Below, one piece after another: positions 28,500 to 37,387 of a stretch of 64,000 nucleotides of DNA. Every line of letters starts with the position of its first letter. Positions within the stretch are counted from its first letter, which is position 1. The DNA comes from VFJZ01 sp046598415 (GTDB taxonomy: Bacteria > Actinomycetota > Thermoleophilia > Gaiellales > F1-60-MAGs149). A program made the translations under genes and the position numbers. The notes beneath the pieces were generated by a model that did no database searches, was not told the DNA's origin, and was given only the letters and a program-made list of their open reading frames with translations. The DNA lies in the NCBI GenBank assembly GCA_046598415.1, contig JBKJIG010000162.1, positions 1 to 64,000 of the forward strand, read 5' to 3'.

Positions 28500-29114
28500 A
28501 TGCGCGTGCTGGCCCTGGATACGGCGACGGATCGCGCCACCGCGGCGCTGGTCACCGATGGCGTTGCGCTGGAGCGCGGCGGCGATGCGCGCGGCAGCGC
28601 GGCCCGCGACGTGCTGGCCCTCATCCACGGTATCCTGGCCGAGGCGGGCGTCGCCCTCTCCGACCTCGACGGGGTCGCGGTCGGCACGGGTCCCGGCTCG
28701 TTCACGGGACTGCGCATCGGGATCGCGACCGGCGAGGCCCTCGCCGACGGCGCCGGGTTGCCGGCGGCCGGCGTCTCGACGCTGCACGCGCTGCTGCATC
28801 ACGCGCCCGCCGGTGCCGTCGCCGTCATCGACGCGCGCCGGCGCGAGGTGTTCGCCGAAGGGCCGGACGTCCCCGCTGCTGCGTACGATCCGGCCGTCCT
28901 GGCCGGACTGCTGTCCGCCGGCACGGCCGTGGTCGGCGACGGCGCGCTGCGCTACGCCGAGCTGCTGGCCGAGGCCGGCGCGGTGGTGCCCGCCGACGAG
29001 GCGCTGCACCGCGTGCGGGCCGACGCCCACGCCGTGCTGGCGCGGTTCGACGGCACGCGGCCGGTGCCGCGCTACCTGCGCGAGCCCGACGCGACTCCCT
29101 CGGCGGTGGCGTGA
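28500..29114 (+). CDS. tsaB: tRNA t6A biosynthesis protein TsaB
   Basis: Non-catalytic ASKHA-fold partner of TsaD. The 204-residue protein begins MRVLALDTATDRATAAL and carries GVAVGTGPGSFTGLRIGIAT, diagnostic for TsaB, followed by VAVIDARRREVFAEG. The C-terminal half is degenerate as usual for this family. The stop overlaps the rimI ATG by one base. Confidence 0.95.
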   Translation: MRVLALDTATDRATAALVTDGVALERGGDARGSAARDVLALIHGILAEAGVALSDLDGVAVGTGPGSFTGLRIGIATGEALADGAGLPAAGVSTLHALLHHAPAGAVAVIDARRREVFAEGPDVPAAAYDPAVLAGLLSAGTAVVGDGALRYAELLAEAGAVVPADEALHRVRADAHAVLARFDGTRPVPRYLREPDATPSAVA

Positions 29115-29572
29115 TGATGACGGGCATCGACCTGCGCAAGCTCAAGCTCGCCGACATCCCGTCGATCGAGCAGGTCGAGCGCCGAGCGTACTCGACGCCG
29201 TGGTCGCGCACGATGTTCGCCGGCGAGATCGCGAAGCCGACGTCGCGCTGCTACGGCGCTTTCGACGCCGACCGCCTGGCCGGCTACCTGATCGTCTCGC
29301 GCTACGTCGACGCGTGGCACATCATGAACGTCGCGATCGACGAGCCGTACCGTCGGCGAGGGCTGGCGTACCACATGCTCGAGCAGCTGTTCGCCGAGAC
29401 CGACGGTGACGGAACACGCGGTTACACGCTCGAGGTGCGCGTCTCGAACCACGGCGCGATCCGGCTCTACGAGCGCATCGGCTTCCAGCCCACGGGTATC
29501 CGGCGCGGCTACTACACCGACAACCGCGAGGACGCCCTGATCATGTGGAAGGACGGTCCCGAGGACCTGTGA
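29114..29572 (+). CDS. rimI: Ribosomal-protein-alanine N-acetyltransferase (RimI-like GNAT)
   Basis: GNAT acetyltransferase; family members acetylate the N-terminus of ribosomal protein S18 and other proteins. The 152 residues have the acetyl-CoA loop EPYRRRGLAYHMLEQLF and the C-terminal signature EVRVSNHGAIRLYERIGF. A GTG one codon upstream is also in frame. Its place between tsaB and tsaD is the usual actinobacterial arrangement. Confidence 0.93.
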   Translation: MMTGIDLRKLKLADIPSIEQVERRAYSTPWSRTMFAGEIAKPTSRCYGAFDADRLAGYLIVSRYVDAWHIMNVAIDEPYRRRGLAYHMLEQLFAETDGDGTRGYTLEVRVSNHGAIRLYERIGFQPTGIRRGYYTDNREDALIMWKDGPEDL

Positions 29573-30564
29573 TCCTCGCGATCGAGACGTCATGCGACGA
29601 GACGTGCGCGGCCGTGGTCGAGGGGGCGGAGGTGCGGTCGAACATCGTCTCCTCCCAGGCCGCGCTGCACGGCCGGTTCGGCGGTGTCGTGCCGGAGATC
29701 GCCTCGCGGCGGCACCTGGAGCTGGTCGGCCCCGTCGTGCGCGAGGCGCTGGGCGACGCGGGCGCGTCGTTCGCCGACCTGCGTGCCATCGCCGTCACGG
29801 CCGGGCCGGGGCTGATCGGCGCGCTGCTGGTGGGCGTCTCGGCCGCCAAGGCGTACGCGTACGCCGCCGCGAAGCCGCTGATCCCGGTCGACCACCTGCA
29901 CGGGCACGTCGCCTCGCTGTTCATCGCGCCGGAGCCGCTCGAGCCGCCGTTCCTCTGCCTCCTCGCGTCGGGCGGCCACACGCTGCTGCTCGACGTGCAC
30001 GACCACGTCCGGTGGACGGTGCTCGGCCGCAGCCTCGACGACGCGGCCGGCGAGGCCTTCGACAAGGGCGCACGCCTGCTGGGCCTCGGCTACCCGGGCG
30101 GCCCCGCCATCGAACGGGCCGCCGTGGGCGGCGATCGGGAGGCCGTGGCGCTGCCGGTGGCCATGGCGGGGCGGGAGGGCCTCGACCTGTCGTTCTCGGG
30201 CCTCAAGACCGCCCTGCGCACGCGCCTGCGCGACGAGCAGCACGAGCTCGCCGATCTGGCGGCCTCGTACCAGGCGGCGATCGTCGCCAGCCTGGTCTCC
30301 CGCACCCTGCGAGCCCTGGATCTGAGCGGCGCACGGCGCCTCGGGGTGGTCGGCGGCGTGGCCGCGAACAGCCTGCTGCGCTCGACGCTCGAACAGGAGT
30401 GCGAGCGACGCGCGATCGAGCTGCGCTGCGCTCCATTGGTCTACTGCGGCGACAACGCGGCCATGATCGGCGCCGCCGCGGAGCACCTCGAACCGATCGC
30501 GTTCCCGGGGTACCTGGCAATCGACGCTCATGCCAGAGCCAACCTCGTGGCACAATCGGTGTAG
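29569..30564 (+). CDS. tsaD: tRNA N6-threonylcarbamoyladenosine transferase TsaD
   Basis: Transfers the threonylcarbamoyl group to A37 of ANN-decoding tRNAs. The 331 residues begin VILAIETSCDETCAAVVEG. They contain the metal-binding HLHGHVASL, LASGGHTLLL, GEAFDKGARLLGLGYPGGP and GGVAANSLLR, then YCGDNAAMIGAAA. GTG at 29569 overlaps the rimI stop by 4 bases. Confidence 0.97.
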   Translation: MILAIETSCDETCAAVVEGAEVRSNIVSSQAALHGRFGGVVPEIASRRHLELVGPVVREALGDAGASFADLRAIAVTAGPGLIGALLVGVSAAKAYAYAAAKPLIPVDHLHGHVASLFIAPEPLEPPFLCLLASGGHTLLLDVHDHVRWTVLGRSLDDAAGEAFDKGARLLGLGYPGGPAIERAAVGGDREAVALPVAMAGREGLDLSFSGLKTALRTRLRDEQHELADLAASYQAAIVASLVSRTLRALDLSGARRLGVVGGVAANSLLRSTLEQECERRAIELRCAPLVYCGDNAAMIGAAAEHLEPIAFPGYLAIDAHARANLVAQSV

Positions 30565-33057
30565 GTGCAGACGCGGAACCGAACCAGGCGGCGCGCCCGC
30601 ACCCGTCAGACCGTGCTCGTGATCGCGGTGCTGATCGCCACGGCGGCAGTTGCCGACGCCGCCGGCGGCATCCGCCGCGAGGCCGTCCGCGCATGGTCGG
30701 ATATCACCGCCAGCACGCGCGTCGCCCAGGCTGACACGCGCGTGATCGTGGTGCTGCGGGCCCAGCCCGCGGCGACGCGACCGGGCGCGATCGGCTCCGA
30801 TGCCGCCGCCATTGCCGCGCAGGCCGCGCAGGATCGCGCGCTCGCGCAGATCGTGCACAGCGGCGTGGAGCTGACCGTCGAGCAGCGGTTCACGCGCACG
30901 GTCAACGCCGTGGTCGCAACCGTGCGCGGCGACCAGCGGGCGCGGCTCGTTCGCGAGCAGACCGTGCTCGGCGTCTATCCCGTGCGCCAGCTGGTGCCGG
31001 CCACCGTCGCGGAGTCCGTCGCCACGGCGCTCGGCGACGCCGTCCGGCCGATTGCCTCGGGGCTGCCGGGAGACGGCGGCGGCATCACCATCGCCGTGCT
31101 GGACGGACCGATCGACGACACCCACACGGCGCTGGCCGGCCGCGTCGACCATCCCGCGGGCGCCGCTCCGGGCTCGAGCGACGCCACGGCGGAGCACGGC
31201 ACGTCGATCGCCTCGCTGGCGGCCGGCGGCGCCGGACCGGCCGGGCTGCACGGCGTCGCGCCGGCAGCGCGCATCCTCGCCATCCGGGTGCTGACGCCGG
31301 CCGCCGACGGGGCGCTCGCCGGCACCACCGCAGATCTTCTGGCCGGTCTCGAGCAGGTCGCCGACCCCGACGGCAACGGCGATCTGGCCGATCATGCCCG
31401 CGTGGCCGTCGCCGCCGTCGCCGCGCCGTTCGCGGCCTTCGACGACGCGCCGGAGGCCCGTGCCATCGCCGCCCTCGACCAGCTCGGCACCGTGGTCGTC
31501 GCGCCGGCCGGCAACGACGGCCCGACGGGCGCCCGGTACGGCAGCCTGTCCAGCCCCGGCAGCGCCGCCGACGCGCTCACCGTCGGCGCCAGCGACGGGC
31601 GCGCCGCGCTGCCGCAGGTCGCGCTCGACTTCGGCGGCGCCGTCGCCGCGCACGTCGCCGCGGCTGCCCTCGCCGGCGCGCTCGCACCCCAGGCCGGCCG
31701 GGCACTGCCCGTGAAGACCGTCACCGGCGCCGCGCGCGCGGCCCACACGGCCGGCGCGCTGGCCTCCGACTACCAGGGTCCCGACGGCGCGACGCTCGTC
31801 GCCGGCGCCGCGGTGCTGGTTCCGCGCGACGGCGGCGACCTCCGTGCGAAGGTGCGTCAGGCCGCCGCCCAGGGAGCAGTCGCCGTGCTCTTCTACGGCG
31901 CGTCCGACCTTCCCGCCGGCGCGCTCGGCGGCGACGACCGCACCGGCATCCCGGCGCTCGAGGTCGACGACGCGCTGGGTCTGCGCATCGCCCAGTCCGT
32001 CGCGGCCGGCCAGCAGGTCACCTTCACCGCCGGCACCGCCACCTACACACCCAACGCCTGGCGTGACGCCGTTGCGCCGTTCTCGTCCGAGGGCCTGGGA
32101 TGGGACGACCGGCTCAAGCCCGACGTGGTACTGCCCGGCGTCGCGATCATCGGCGCCCAGGCCGGCGGCGGCTACGCGGCCGTCTCCGGCACCAGCGCCG
32201 CCGCGGCCCAGGCCGCCGGGCTGGTAGCCGTGCTCGCCGCCCAGCATGCCGACTGGAGCGCGGCCCGACTGCGCTCCGCGCTGATCTCGACGGCGGTGCT
32301 GGTGCGCGGGCTCGACGCGCCTCTGGCACCCGTGCAGGCCCAGGGCGGCGGGCGTCCCGACCCGGCCGCCGCGTCGGTCGTCACCGTCGCGACGCGTCCC
32401 GCCACCCTGTCGCTCGGACGACCCGGCGACGACGGCGTGGCGCGCGGCGAGCTGACGGTCGAGAACCTCACCGACGCCGCCCGCACCCTCTCGCTCGGCC
32501 TGCAGCGCGACGCCGCCGGCGATGCGACCGGCCTCACCGCCGCGATCGACCCCGCCCGGTTCGTGCTCGCGCCGCACGCGGTCGCCACGCTGCCCGTCGC
32601 CATCCGGGTGCAGACGCCCAGCGCGGCCGCCGGCGTCGCCGGCGGCTGGCTCGTCGTCACGCCCGACGCGGGGCCGGCCCAGCGCGTGCCGCTGGCCGTC
32701 GCGCTGCCCGGCGCCAGGGTCGCGCCGATCCGCACCGCCACCCTCGCCCCGGGCGTGCTGTCCGCCGGCGCCAAGGGCATCCTGTCGCTCGCGCTCGGCT
32801 CGGCTGCCGCGCCCGGTGACGGCAGCGTGCAGCTCGCCGCCGTCCGGCAGCTGACGCTCGAGCTGTACCGCGGCGAGAAGCGCCTCGCGGTGCTGTACAC
32901 CGCTCGCGACCTGCTGCCCGGCCGCTACACGTTCGCCATCCGTCCGGTCAGCGCCGGCGGCACCGCGCTGGCCACCGGCCGGTACCGCGTCGTCGTCCGC
33001 GCCACCGGCAGCGACGGAGACAAGGTCTCGACGTCGCTCCCGCTGCGCGTGCGATGA
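30565..33057 (+). CDS. Secreted subtilisin-like serine protease (S8) with PA-type insert
   Basis: An 830-residue exported protease. An N-terminal Arg-rich signal peptide (RRRARTRQTVLVIAVLIATA) is followed by an inhibitor-like propeptide (VIVVLRAQPAATR...). The catalytic residues are Asp in TIAVLDGPIDDTH (about 178), His in AEHGTSIASLAAG (about 211), the oxyanion Asn in APAGNDGPTG (about 314) and Ser in VSGTSAAAAQAAGL (about 544). A PA-like insertion (GADLRAKVRQ-type region, about 395-485) lies between Asn and Ser. The C-terminal 200 residues form beta-rich repeats of the Fn3/FlgD kind. GTG directly abuts the tsaD stop, so it may be read through from the tsa operon. Confidence 0.88.
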   Translation: MQTRNRTRRRARTRQTVLVIAVLIATAAVADAAGGIRREAVRAWSDITASTRVAQADTRVIVVLRAQPAATRPGAIGSDAAAIAAQAAQDRALAQIVHSGVELTVEQRFTRTVNAVVATVRGDQRARLVREQTVLGVYPVRQLVPATVAESVATALGDAVRPIASGLPGDGGGITIAVLDGPIDDTHTALAGRVDHPAGAAPGSSDATAEHGTSIASLAAGGAGPAGLHGVAPAARILAIRVLTPAADGALAGTTADLLAGLEQVADPDGNGDLADHARVAVAAVAAPFAAFDDAPEARAIAALDQLGTVVVAPAGNDGPTGARYGSLSSPGSAADALTVGASDGRAALPQVALDFGGAVAAHVAAAALAGALAPQAGRALPVKTVTGAARAAHTAGALASDYQGPDGATLVAGAAVLVPRDGGDLRAKVRQAAAQGAVAVLFYGASDLPAGALGGDDRTGIPALEVDDALGLRIAQSVAAGQQVTFTAGTATYTPNAWRDAVAPFSSEGLGWDDRLKPDVVLPGVAIIGAQAGGGYAAVSGTSAAAAQAAGLVAVLAAQHADWSAARLRSALISTAVLVRGLDAPLAPVQAQGGGRPDPAAASVVTVATRPATLSLGRPGDDGVARGELTVENLTDAARTLSLGLQRDAAGDATGLTAAIDPARFVLAPHAVATLPVAIRVQTPSAAAGVAGGWLVVTPDAGPAQRVPLAVALPGARVAPIRTATLAPGVLSAGAKGILSLALGSAAAPGDGSVQLAAVRQLTLELYRGEKRLAVLYTARDLLPGRYTFAIRPVSAGGTALATGRYRVVVRATGSDGDKVSTSLPLRVR

Positions 33058-33302
33058 CCGCGGTCGCGCTCTACTGGGCGCAGGGCTGTCATCTGTGCGA
33101 GCCGGCCAAGCAGACGACGCGCGCGATCTGCGCCGACCTCGGCGTCGAGCTCGAGGAGATCGACATCACGGGGGACGACGCGCTCGAAGAGGCGTACCGC
33201 GCCGCGCTGCCGGTGATCGAGATCGACGGGCGCCGCGCCTTCAAGTTCCACGTCGACGAGCACGACCTGCGCGATCGGCTGATCCGCGCGATGGCCCGCT
33301 GA
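33054..33302 (+). CDS. Glutaredoxin-like (DUF836/NrdH-like) thiol protein
   Basis: An 82-residue thioredoxin-fold protein. The redox motif CHLC is in YWAQGCHLCEPAKQ, followed by ELEEIDITGDDALEEAY and the cis-Pro segment AALPVIEIDGRRAFKF. It starts 4 bases inside the subtilase stop. Proximity to the redox sensor gene rex suggests a redox function, but the partner reductase is not apparent. Confidence 0.85.
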   Translation: MTAVALYWAQGCHLCEPAKQTTRAICADLGVELEEIDITGDDALEEAYRAALPVIEIDGRRAFKFHVDEHDLRDRLIRAMAR

Positions 33303-33318
33303 CACCCACCGATTCACC

Positions 33319-33340
33319 GCACAATCTTGGCCTCTTGTGC
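33319..33340 (+). promoter_or_regulatory. GCACAA-N10-TTGTGC inverted repeat upstream of rex
   Basis: A 6-base-arm inverted repeat lies about 85 bases before the rex start. Rex operators are usually TTGTG-N6-CACAA, so here the half sites are in the reverse orientation (CACAA first) with wider spacing. It could be an operator of rex itself or chance. Confidence 0.3.
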
Positions 33341-33423
33341 GCCGCTGACGCCTTACGGTATCGACGGGTGTACGCTGCCTTGTGCTGTTACGAGATCGTC
33401 GGCATCACGGGAGCGAAACCACT

Positions 33424-34047
33424 GTGGCATCCGAGCGACTGACAGTCGGCGTCGCGGCTCGACTGTCCCGCTATCTGCAGGTACTGACCCAGACGAAGAA
33501 GATGGGTCGCGACGCGATCTCCTCGCAGGAGATCGCGGAGTACACCCATATCAACGCCACCCAGATCCGTCGTGATCTGAGCGGCTTCGGCAAGTTCGGC
33601 AAGCGCGGCGTGGGGTACAACGTCGACGCGCTGATCGGCGAGATCCGCAAGATCCTGCGCGCCGCCGGCCAGCACAACATCGCCGTCTTCGGGGCCGGGC
33701 CGCTGGGCGAGGCGATCGCGCGCTCCGACCTGTTCGCCGACCACGGCTTCAACATCGCGGCGCTGTTCGACATCGATCCCGCCAAGGTGGGCCGCCGGCA
33801 CGGCGACGTCGACGTGCTGGCCTACGACGACGTCGAGTCGGCCATCCGCGAGCGCAACATCATCGTCGGCGTGCTCGCGGTGCCCGACAGCGCGGCGCAG
33901 GGCATTGCCGACCGACTGGTCGAGAACGGCGTGCGCATCATCTTCAACTACACGGGAGCGCTGCTGACGGTACCCGCCGACGTGACGGTGCACACGTCGA
34001 GCCCGATCGTCGAGCTGCTCTACGCGCTCTACTTCTACCTGGCCTGA
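33424..34047 (+). CDS. rex: Redox-sensing transcriptional repressor Rex
   Basis: NADH/NAD-responsive repressor of respiration and fermentation genes. The 207 residues show a winged-helix domain (LTVGVAARLSRYLQVLTQT, SSQEIAEYTHINATQIRRDL, GKFGKRGVGYN). A Rossmann domain follows with VFGAGPLGEAIARS, LFDIDPAKVG and the domain-swapped C-terminal helix (SSPIVELLYALYFYLA). GTG at 33424 gives a normal-length protein. Its TGA is immediately followed by the reverse stop of the next gene, leaving no space for a terminator. Confidence 0.96.
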   Translation: MASERLTVGVAARLSRYLQVLTQTKKMGRDAISSQEIAEYTHINATQIRRDLSGFGKFGKRGVGYNVDALIGEIRKILRAAGQHNIAVFGAGPLGEAIARSDLFADHGFNIAALFDIDPAKVGRRHGDVDVLAYDDVESAIRERNIIVGVLAVPDSAAQGIADRLVENGVRIIFNYTGALLTVPADVTVHTSSPIVELLYALYFYLA

Positions 34048-34632
34048 TCAGCTGGCGGACGGGCTGCGGATGTCGTCGCCACCGGTCGACATGACGTAGA
34101 TCTTCGTCGTGCCGGGGTTCACCTCGCTGGCGGTGCGCAGATCCTGGACGATCGACGGGATCAGCGCCTGCGGCGCGAGGATGGCGTAGCCGCCCGTCGG
34201 CTGGACGAACACGAACGGCGCCGACTTGACCGGCAGCAGGCGCTGCGCGGCCTCGAGGTCGTTGGCGGGGACGCCGAGCGAGAACGTCTGCATCGACGGT
34301 TGCTTGGTGGTGCCGCCGCGGCTGCCGCCGAGCGTGACCAGCGCCAGCAGCGCGAACAGCACGATCGCGAGCGCCGGCACGAAGTAGCGGATGCGCGAGC
34401 GGGGCCGAGTGCGCGCCGCGGCCAGCTCGGCCGGCGAGTCGTGCGGGATCGCCATCGTCGGCAGACGATCGAGCTCGTCCACCGTCAGGATCAGGTCGTC
34501 GATCGTGCGGCGGCACGCCCGGCAGCCCGAAACGTGACGTTTGATCTGATCGCGCGTCTCGTCAGGGAGCTGGCCGATCACATAGTCGAGGAGGAGCAGC
34601 TCCTCGGGATGGACGGGTTCGCGTGCGCTCAT
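34048..34632 (-). CDS. Membrane protein with anti-sigma-type zinc finger (zf-HC2)
   Basis: A 194-residue protein. Its N-terminal cytoplasmic domain has the HxxxCxxC zinc motif IKRHVSGCRACRRTIDDL, then comes one transmembrane helix (YFVPALAIVLFALLALVTL). The extracytoplasmic C-terminal domain of about 90 residues ends TKIYVMSTGGDD. The architecture matches anti-sigma factors, but no sigma factor gene is adjacent, so it is either an orphan regulator or a different membrane sensor. Alternative GTG/ATG starts lie up to six codons upstream. Confidence 0.8.
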   Translation of the reverse strand: MSAREPVHPEELLLLDYVIGQLPDETRDQIKRHVSGCRACRRTIDDLILTVDELDRLPTMAIPHDSPAELAAARTRPRSRIRYFVPALAIVLFALLALVTLGGSRGGTTKQPSMQTFSLGVPANDLEAAQRLLPVKSAPFVFVQPTGGYAILAPQALIPSIVQDLRTASEVNPGTTKIYVMSTGGDDIRSPSAS

Positions 34633-34854
34633 GGCAGCCGTGTGCAGCATACCGCCGAGAGCGTCTCCCGGAGCGCGCCGACCGTCGCGATCAGGCCGCG
34701 CGATCGACGGACTGTGTGACAGCCGCCACGCTGGCCAGGTTCCGGCAGCCGCTCGGACGCCGCGCGTGCCGACGGGCGGCTCGCCACGAGTGGTCCGCTG
34801 GCGGCGGGTGGTGGTTTAGGACGGCCACCGCCGCTGCTATCTTCCTGCCCTCCA

Positions 34855-36042
34855 ATGGGCGAGTTCATCGAAGATCCGCTCGACGCGCTCGAGCAGGCAC
34901 GCGCGCACTTCGCCTCGGCGACCGACTTCACGATCGGCATCGAGGAGGAGTTTCAGATCCTCGATCCCGACACCCTGTCGCTCACGCAGCGCTACCCGGA
35001 GCTGCGGGCCATGGCCGACGCCTCGCCGCTGGCCGGCGGCGTCGCAGGCGAGCTGATCAAGTCGGAGATCGAGATCAAGACGGGCCGCTGTGAGACGTTC
35101 GCGGAGGCCGCCGCGCAGATCCGCGAGCGCCGTCGTCTGCTGTTCGGGTTGGCCGACGATCTGGGCGTCGGGCTGGGCGCCAACGGCACCCACCCGTTCG
35201 CGCGCTGGCAGGACCAGGAGATCATCGACACGCCGCACTACCGCATCGTCGAGGGCCAGCTGAAGTACGTCGCCTGGCGCAACAACACCTTCGGGATCCA
35301 CGTCCACGTCGGCATCCGTGACGCCGACCGCGCGATGGCGGTCTGCAACGCGCTGCGGTCGATCGTGCCCGAGCTGACGGCCGCCTCGGCCAGCTCGCCG
35401 TGGCTCGAGGATCGGGTCACGCACCTGCGCTCGACGCGGTCGCAGATCTTCACGCGCATGTTCCCGCGCTGCGGCCTCCCCGACACGTTCGCGAACTGGG
35501 CCGAGTACCAGGACTTCGTCCGCTATCTGATCGATGTCGGGTCGATCCGCGAGCACACCGAGATCTGGTGGACGATCCGGCCGCACCAGTCGTTCGGGAC
35601 GGTCGAGATCCGGGCCTGCGACGCGCTGCCCGACGTGAACGAGTCGCTCGCGCTGTGCGCGCTGCAGGTCGCCCTGGCGGCGCGCTTCGCGCGGATGTAC
35701 GACGAGGGCGAGCCGCTACCCATCTACGAGCACCGCTACCTCGAGGAGAACGTCTGGCGGTCGATCCGCTGGGGCCTCGACTGGGAGCTGATCGACTTCG
35801 CGGCCCGCCGCTCCGTGCCGGCGCCCGATCGCGTGCGCGCGCTGATCGAGCTGTGCGGCCCCGAGATCGACGCGCTCGGCCTGGCGCCGTACCTGCCGCC
35901 GCTGGAGCGCATCCTGGCCGAGGGCGACAACGCCTCGCGGTACCTGCGGCGCATCGAGGCGGGGGAGACCCACCGCGAGATCTTCGCCGAGCAGGTCGCC
36001 GTGATGCGCGCGTCCGTTGAACAGGATCCGGTGGCGCGATGA
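34855..36042 (+). CDS. Carboxylate-amine ligase, YbdK/glutamate-cysteine ligase type 2 family
   Basis: ATP-dependent ligase of the GCS2 family, 395 residues. It contains TIGIEEEFQILDPDTLSLT, KSEIEIKTGRCETFAEAA, GLGANGTHPFARWQDQEI and FGIHVHVGIRDADRAM, then WWTIRPHQSFGTVEIRACDA, all hallmarks of YbdK-like proteins. Several members have weak glutamate-cysteine ligase activity; the physiological substrate in actinobacteria is not settled. A TATCTT hexamer 11 bases upstream may be its -10. Confidence 0.9.
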   Translation: MGEFIEDPLDALEQARAHFASATDFTIGIEEEFQILDPDTLSLTQRYPELRAMADASPLAGGVAGELIKSEIEIKTGRCETFAEAAAQIRERRRLLFGLADDLGVGLGANGTHPFARWQDQEIIDTPHYRIVEGQLKYVAWRNNTFGIHVHVGIRDADRAMAVCNALRSIVPELTAASASSPWLEDRVTHLRSTRSQIFTRMFPRCGLPDTFANWAEYQDFVRYLIDVGSIREHTEIWWTIRPHQSFGTVEIRACDALPDVNESLALCALQVALAARFARMYDEGEPLPIYEHRYLEENVWRSIRWGLDWELIDFAARRSVPAPDRVRALIELCGPEIDALGLAPYLPPLERILAEGDNASRYLRRIEAGETHREIFAEQVAVMRASVEQDPVAR

Positions 36043-36416
36043 GCGAGGACGAGGTCCGCGCGGCGCTCGACGAGCTCGCCGCGATCCCGGTCGAGCAGCT
36101 GCTCGTCGGCACCATCCAGACGCTCGTGAACGTGACGCTGATGCGGCTCGGCCTGGTCGAGGGCATCGAGGCGGCCGTCGATCGCGAGCAGGCGCGCATC
36201 GCGATCGACGCGATCGCGGCGCTGGAGAGCGTCGTCGGGCCGCGGATGCCGCCCGACGTCGCGAACGAGCTGCGCAGCGTGCTGGCCTCGCTGCGGATGG
36301 CGTACACCGGGCCGCCGGGCGACGATCCGGCCGCCGGTGGCGGCTCACCGCCGCCGCCGCCCCCGCCGCCCGAGCCTGAGCGGCCACCCATCTGGACGCC
36401 GCGGGGCAACGTTTGA
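36039..36416 (+). CDS. DUF1844-like small protein with polyproline tail
   Basis: A 125-residue protein. The first 90 residues match the DUF1844 pattern: helical LLVGTIQTLVNVTLMRLGLV, DREQARIAIDAIAALESVVG and the ending VLASLRMAYTGPP. The tail is Gly/Pro-rich with a run of eight prolines and may be a flexible interaction segment or a ribosome-stalling stretch. ATG overlaps the upstream stop and its own stop overlaps the next TTG, 4 bases each. Confidence 0.8.
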   Translation: MSEDEVRAALDELAAIPVEQLLVGTIQTLVNVTLMRLGLVEGIEAAVDREQARIAIDAIAALESVVGPRMPPDVANELRSVLASLRMAYTGPPGDDPAAGGGSPPPPPPPPEPERPPIWTPRGNV

Positions 36417-37207
36417 CGGCCCTCGCGACCGTCGGCGTGTTCGGCGGTTCCGGCTTCTACTCGTTCCTCGACGACGTCGAGGAGGTGGCGGTCGACACGC
36501 CCTACGGCCCGCCGTCCGACCGGCTGGTCGTCGGCGACGTCGCCGGCACCCGCGTCGCGTTCCTGCCGCGGCACGGCCGTCATCACCACCTGCCTCCGCA
36601 CGCGATCCCGTACCGGGCGAACGTGTGGGCGATGCGCGAGATCGGCGTGCAGCGGCTGATCGGGCCGTGCGCCGCCGGCTCGCTCGACCGTGACGTTCCG
36701 CCCGGGTCGTTCGTGGTCTGCGACCAGTTCGTCGACCGCACCAGCGGGCGCGCCGACACGTTCTACGACGGGCCCGACGTCCAGCACGTCTCCGCCGCCG
36801 ATCCGTACTGCCCGTCGCTGCGCGAGCTGATCGTGCGGACGGGCCGCGCGCAGGACATCGACGTGCGCGACGGCGGCACGATGGTGGTGATCTCCGGCCC
36901 GCGCTTCTCGACCCGCGCCGAATCGGCCTGGTTCGCGTCGATGGGCTGGCAGGTCGTGAACATGACGGGCTATCCCGAGGCGTGGCTGGCCCGCGAGCTG
37001 GGCCTCTGTTACGCCAACGTCTCGCTGATCACCGACTACGACGTCGGCGTGCCCGGCGAGAGCGCCGCGGTCTCGCACGAGGCGGTGCTGGCGGTGTTCG
37101 CCGACAACGTGGCACGCGTTCGCGACCTGCTGTTCGCGGTCATCCCGCGGGTCGGCGCAGCCCCGGCCGGCGACCCCTGTCGCGCAGCGCTCCCGTCCGC
37201 CGGCTGA
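36413..37207 (+). CDS. mtnP: S-methyl-5'-thioadenosine phosphorylase (MtnP-type purine nucleoside phosphorylase)
   Basis: Phosphorolysis of methylthioadenosine in methionine salvage. The 264 residues carry VGVFGGSGFYSFL, FLPRHGRHHHLPPHAIPYRA, GPCAAGSLDRDVPPGSFVVC, ISGPRFSTRAES and the substrate-binding NMTGYPEAWLARELGLCY. The motif ITDYDVG matches the MTAP branch rather than inosine-preferring enzymes. TTG at 36413, overlapping the upstream stop as TTGA, is required to include the conserved N-terminal phosphate-binding loop. Confidence 0.93.
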   Translation: MTALATVGVFGGSGFYSFLDDVEEVAVDTPYGPPSDRLVVGDVAGTRVAFLPRHGRHHHLPPHAIPYRANVWAMREIGVQRLIGPCAAGSLDRDVPPGSFVVCDQFVDRTSGRADTFYDGPDVQHVSAADPYCPSLRELIVRTGRAQDIDVRDGGTMVVISGPRFSTRAESAWFASMGWQVVNMTGYPEAWLARELGLCYANVSLITDYDVGVPGESAAVSHEAVLAVFADNVARVRDLLFAVIPRVGAAPAGDPCRAALPSAG

Positions 37208-37277
37208 GCGTCCCGACCGAAGGTCGCGCCGGAATCCAGCGTTGCTTTCTCGTGGCCGTTTCCACCGTGCCCGTTTC

Positions 37278-37290
37278 GGTGCCTGGCACC
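37278..37290. repeat. GGTGCCTGGCACC palindrome in the mtnP-PilZ gap
   Basis: A perfect 6+1+6 palindrome in the 180-base gap between the convergent mtnP and PilZ-like genes. It has the same build as the GGGGTCTGACCCC elements at 17.9 kb (odd centre, GC-rich arms) and may be another REP-like class or a terminator. Nothing else recognisable lies in the gap. Confidence 0.4.
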
Positions 37291-37387
37291 CCTACGGTCA
37301 TGGCGGCACACTTCCGCGCGTCGATTTCACACATCCGGCACACTCCGCGCGCTTTCTGCGGAGCTGGGACGATCTCACGAGCACGTG

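Noticed and set aside
36350..36400. Run of proline codons as a possible microsatellite
   Set aside because: The eight-proline run is in frame within the DUF1844-like protein tail; such tails are ordinary in GC-rich actinobacteria.
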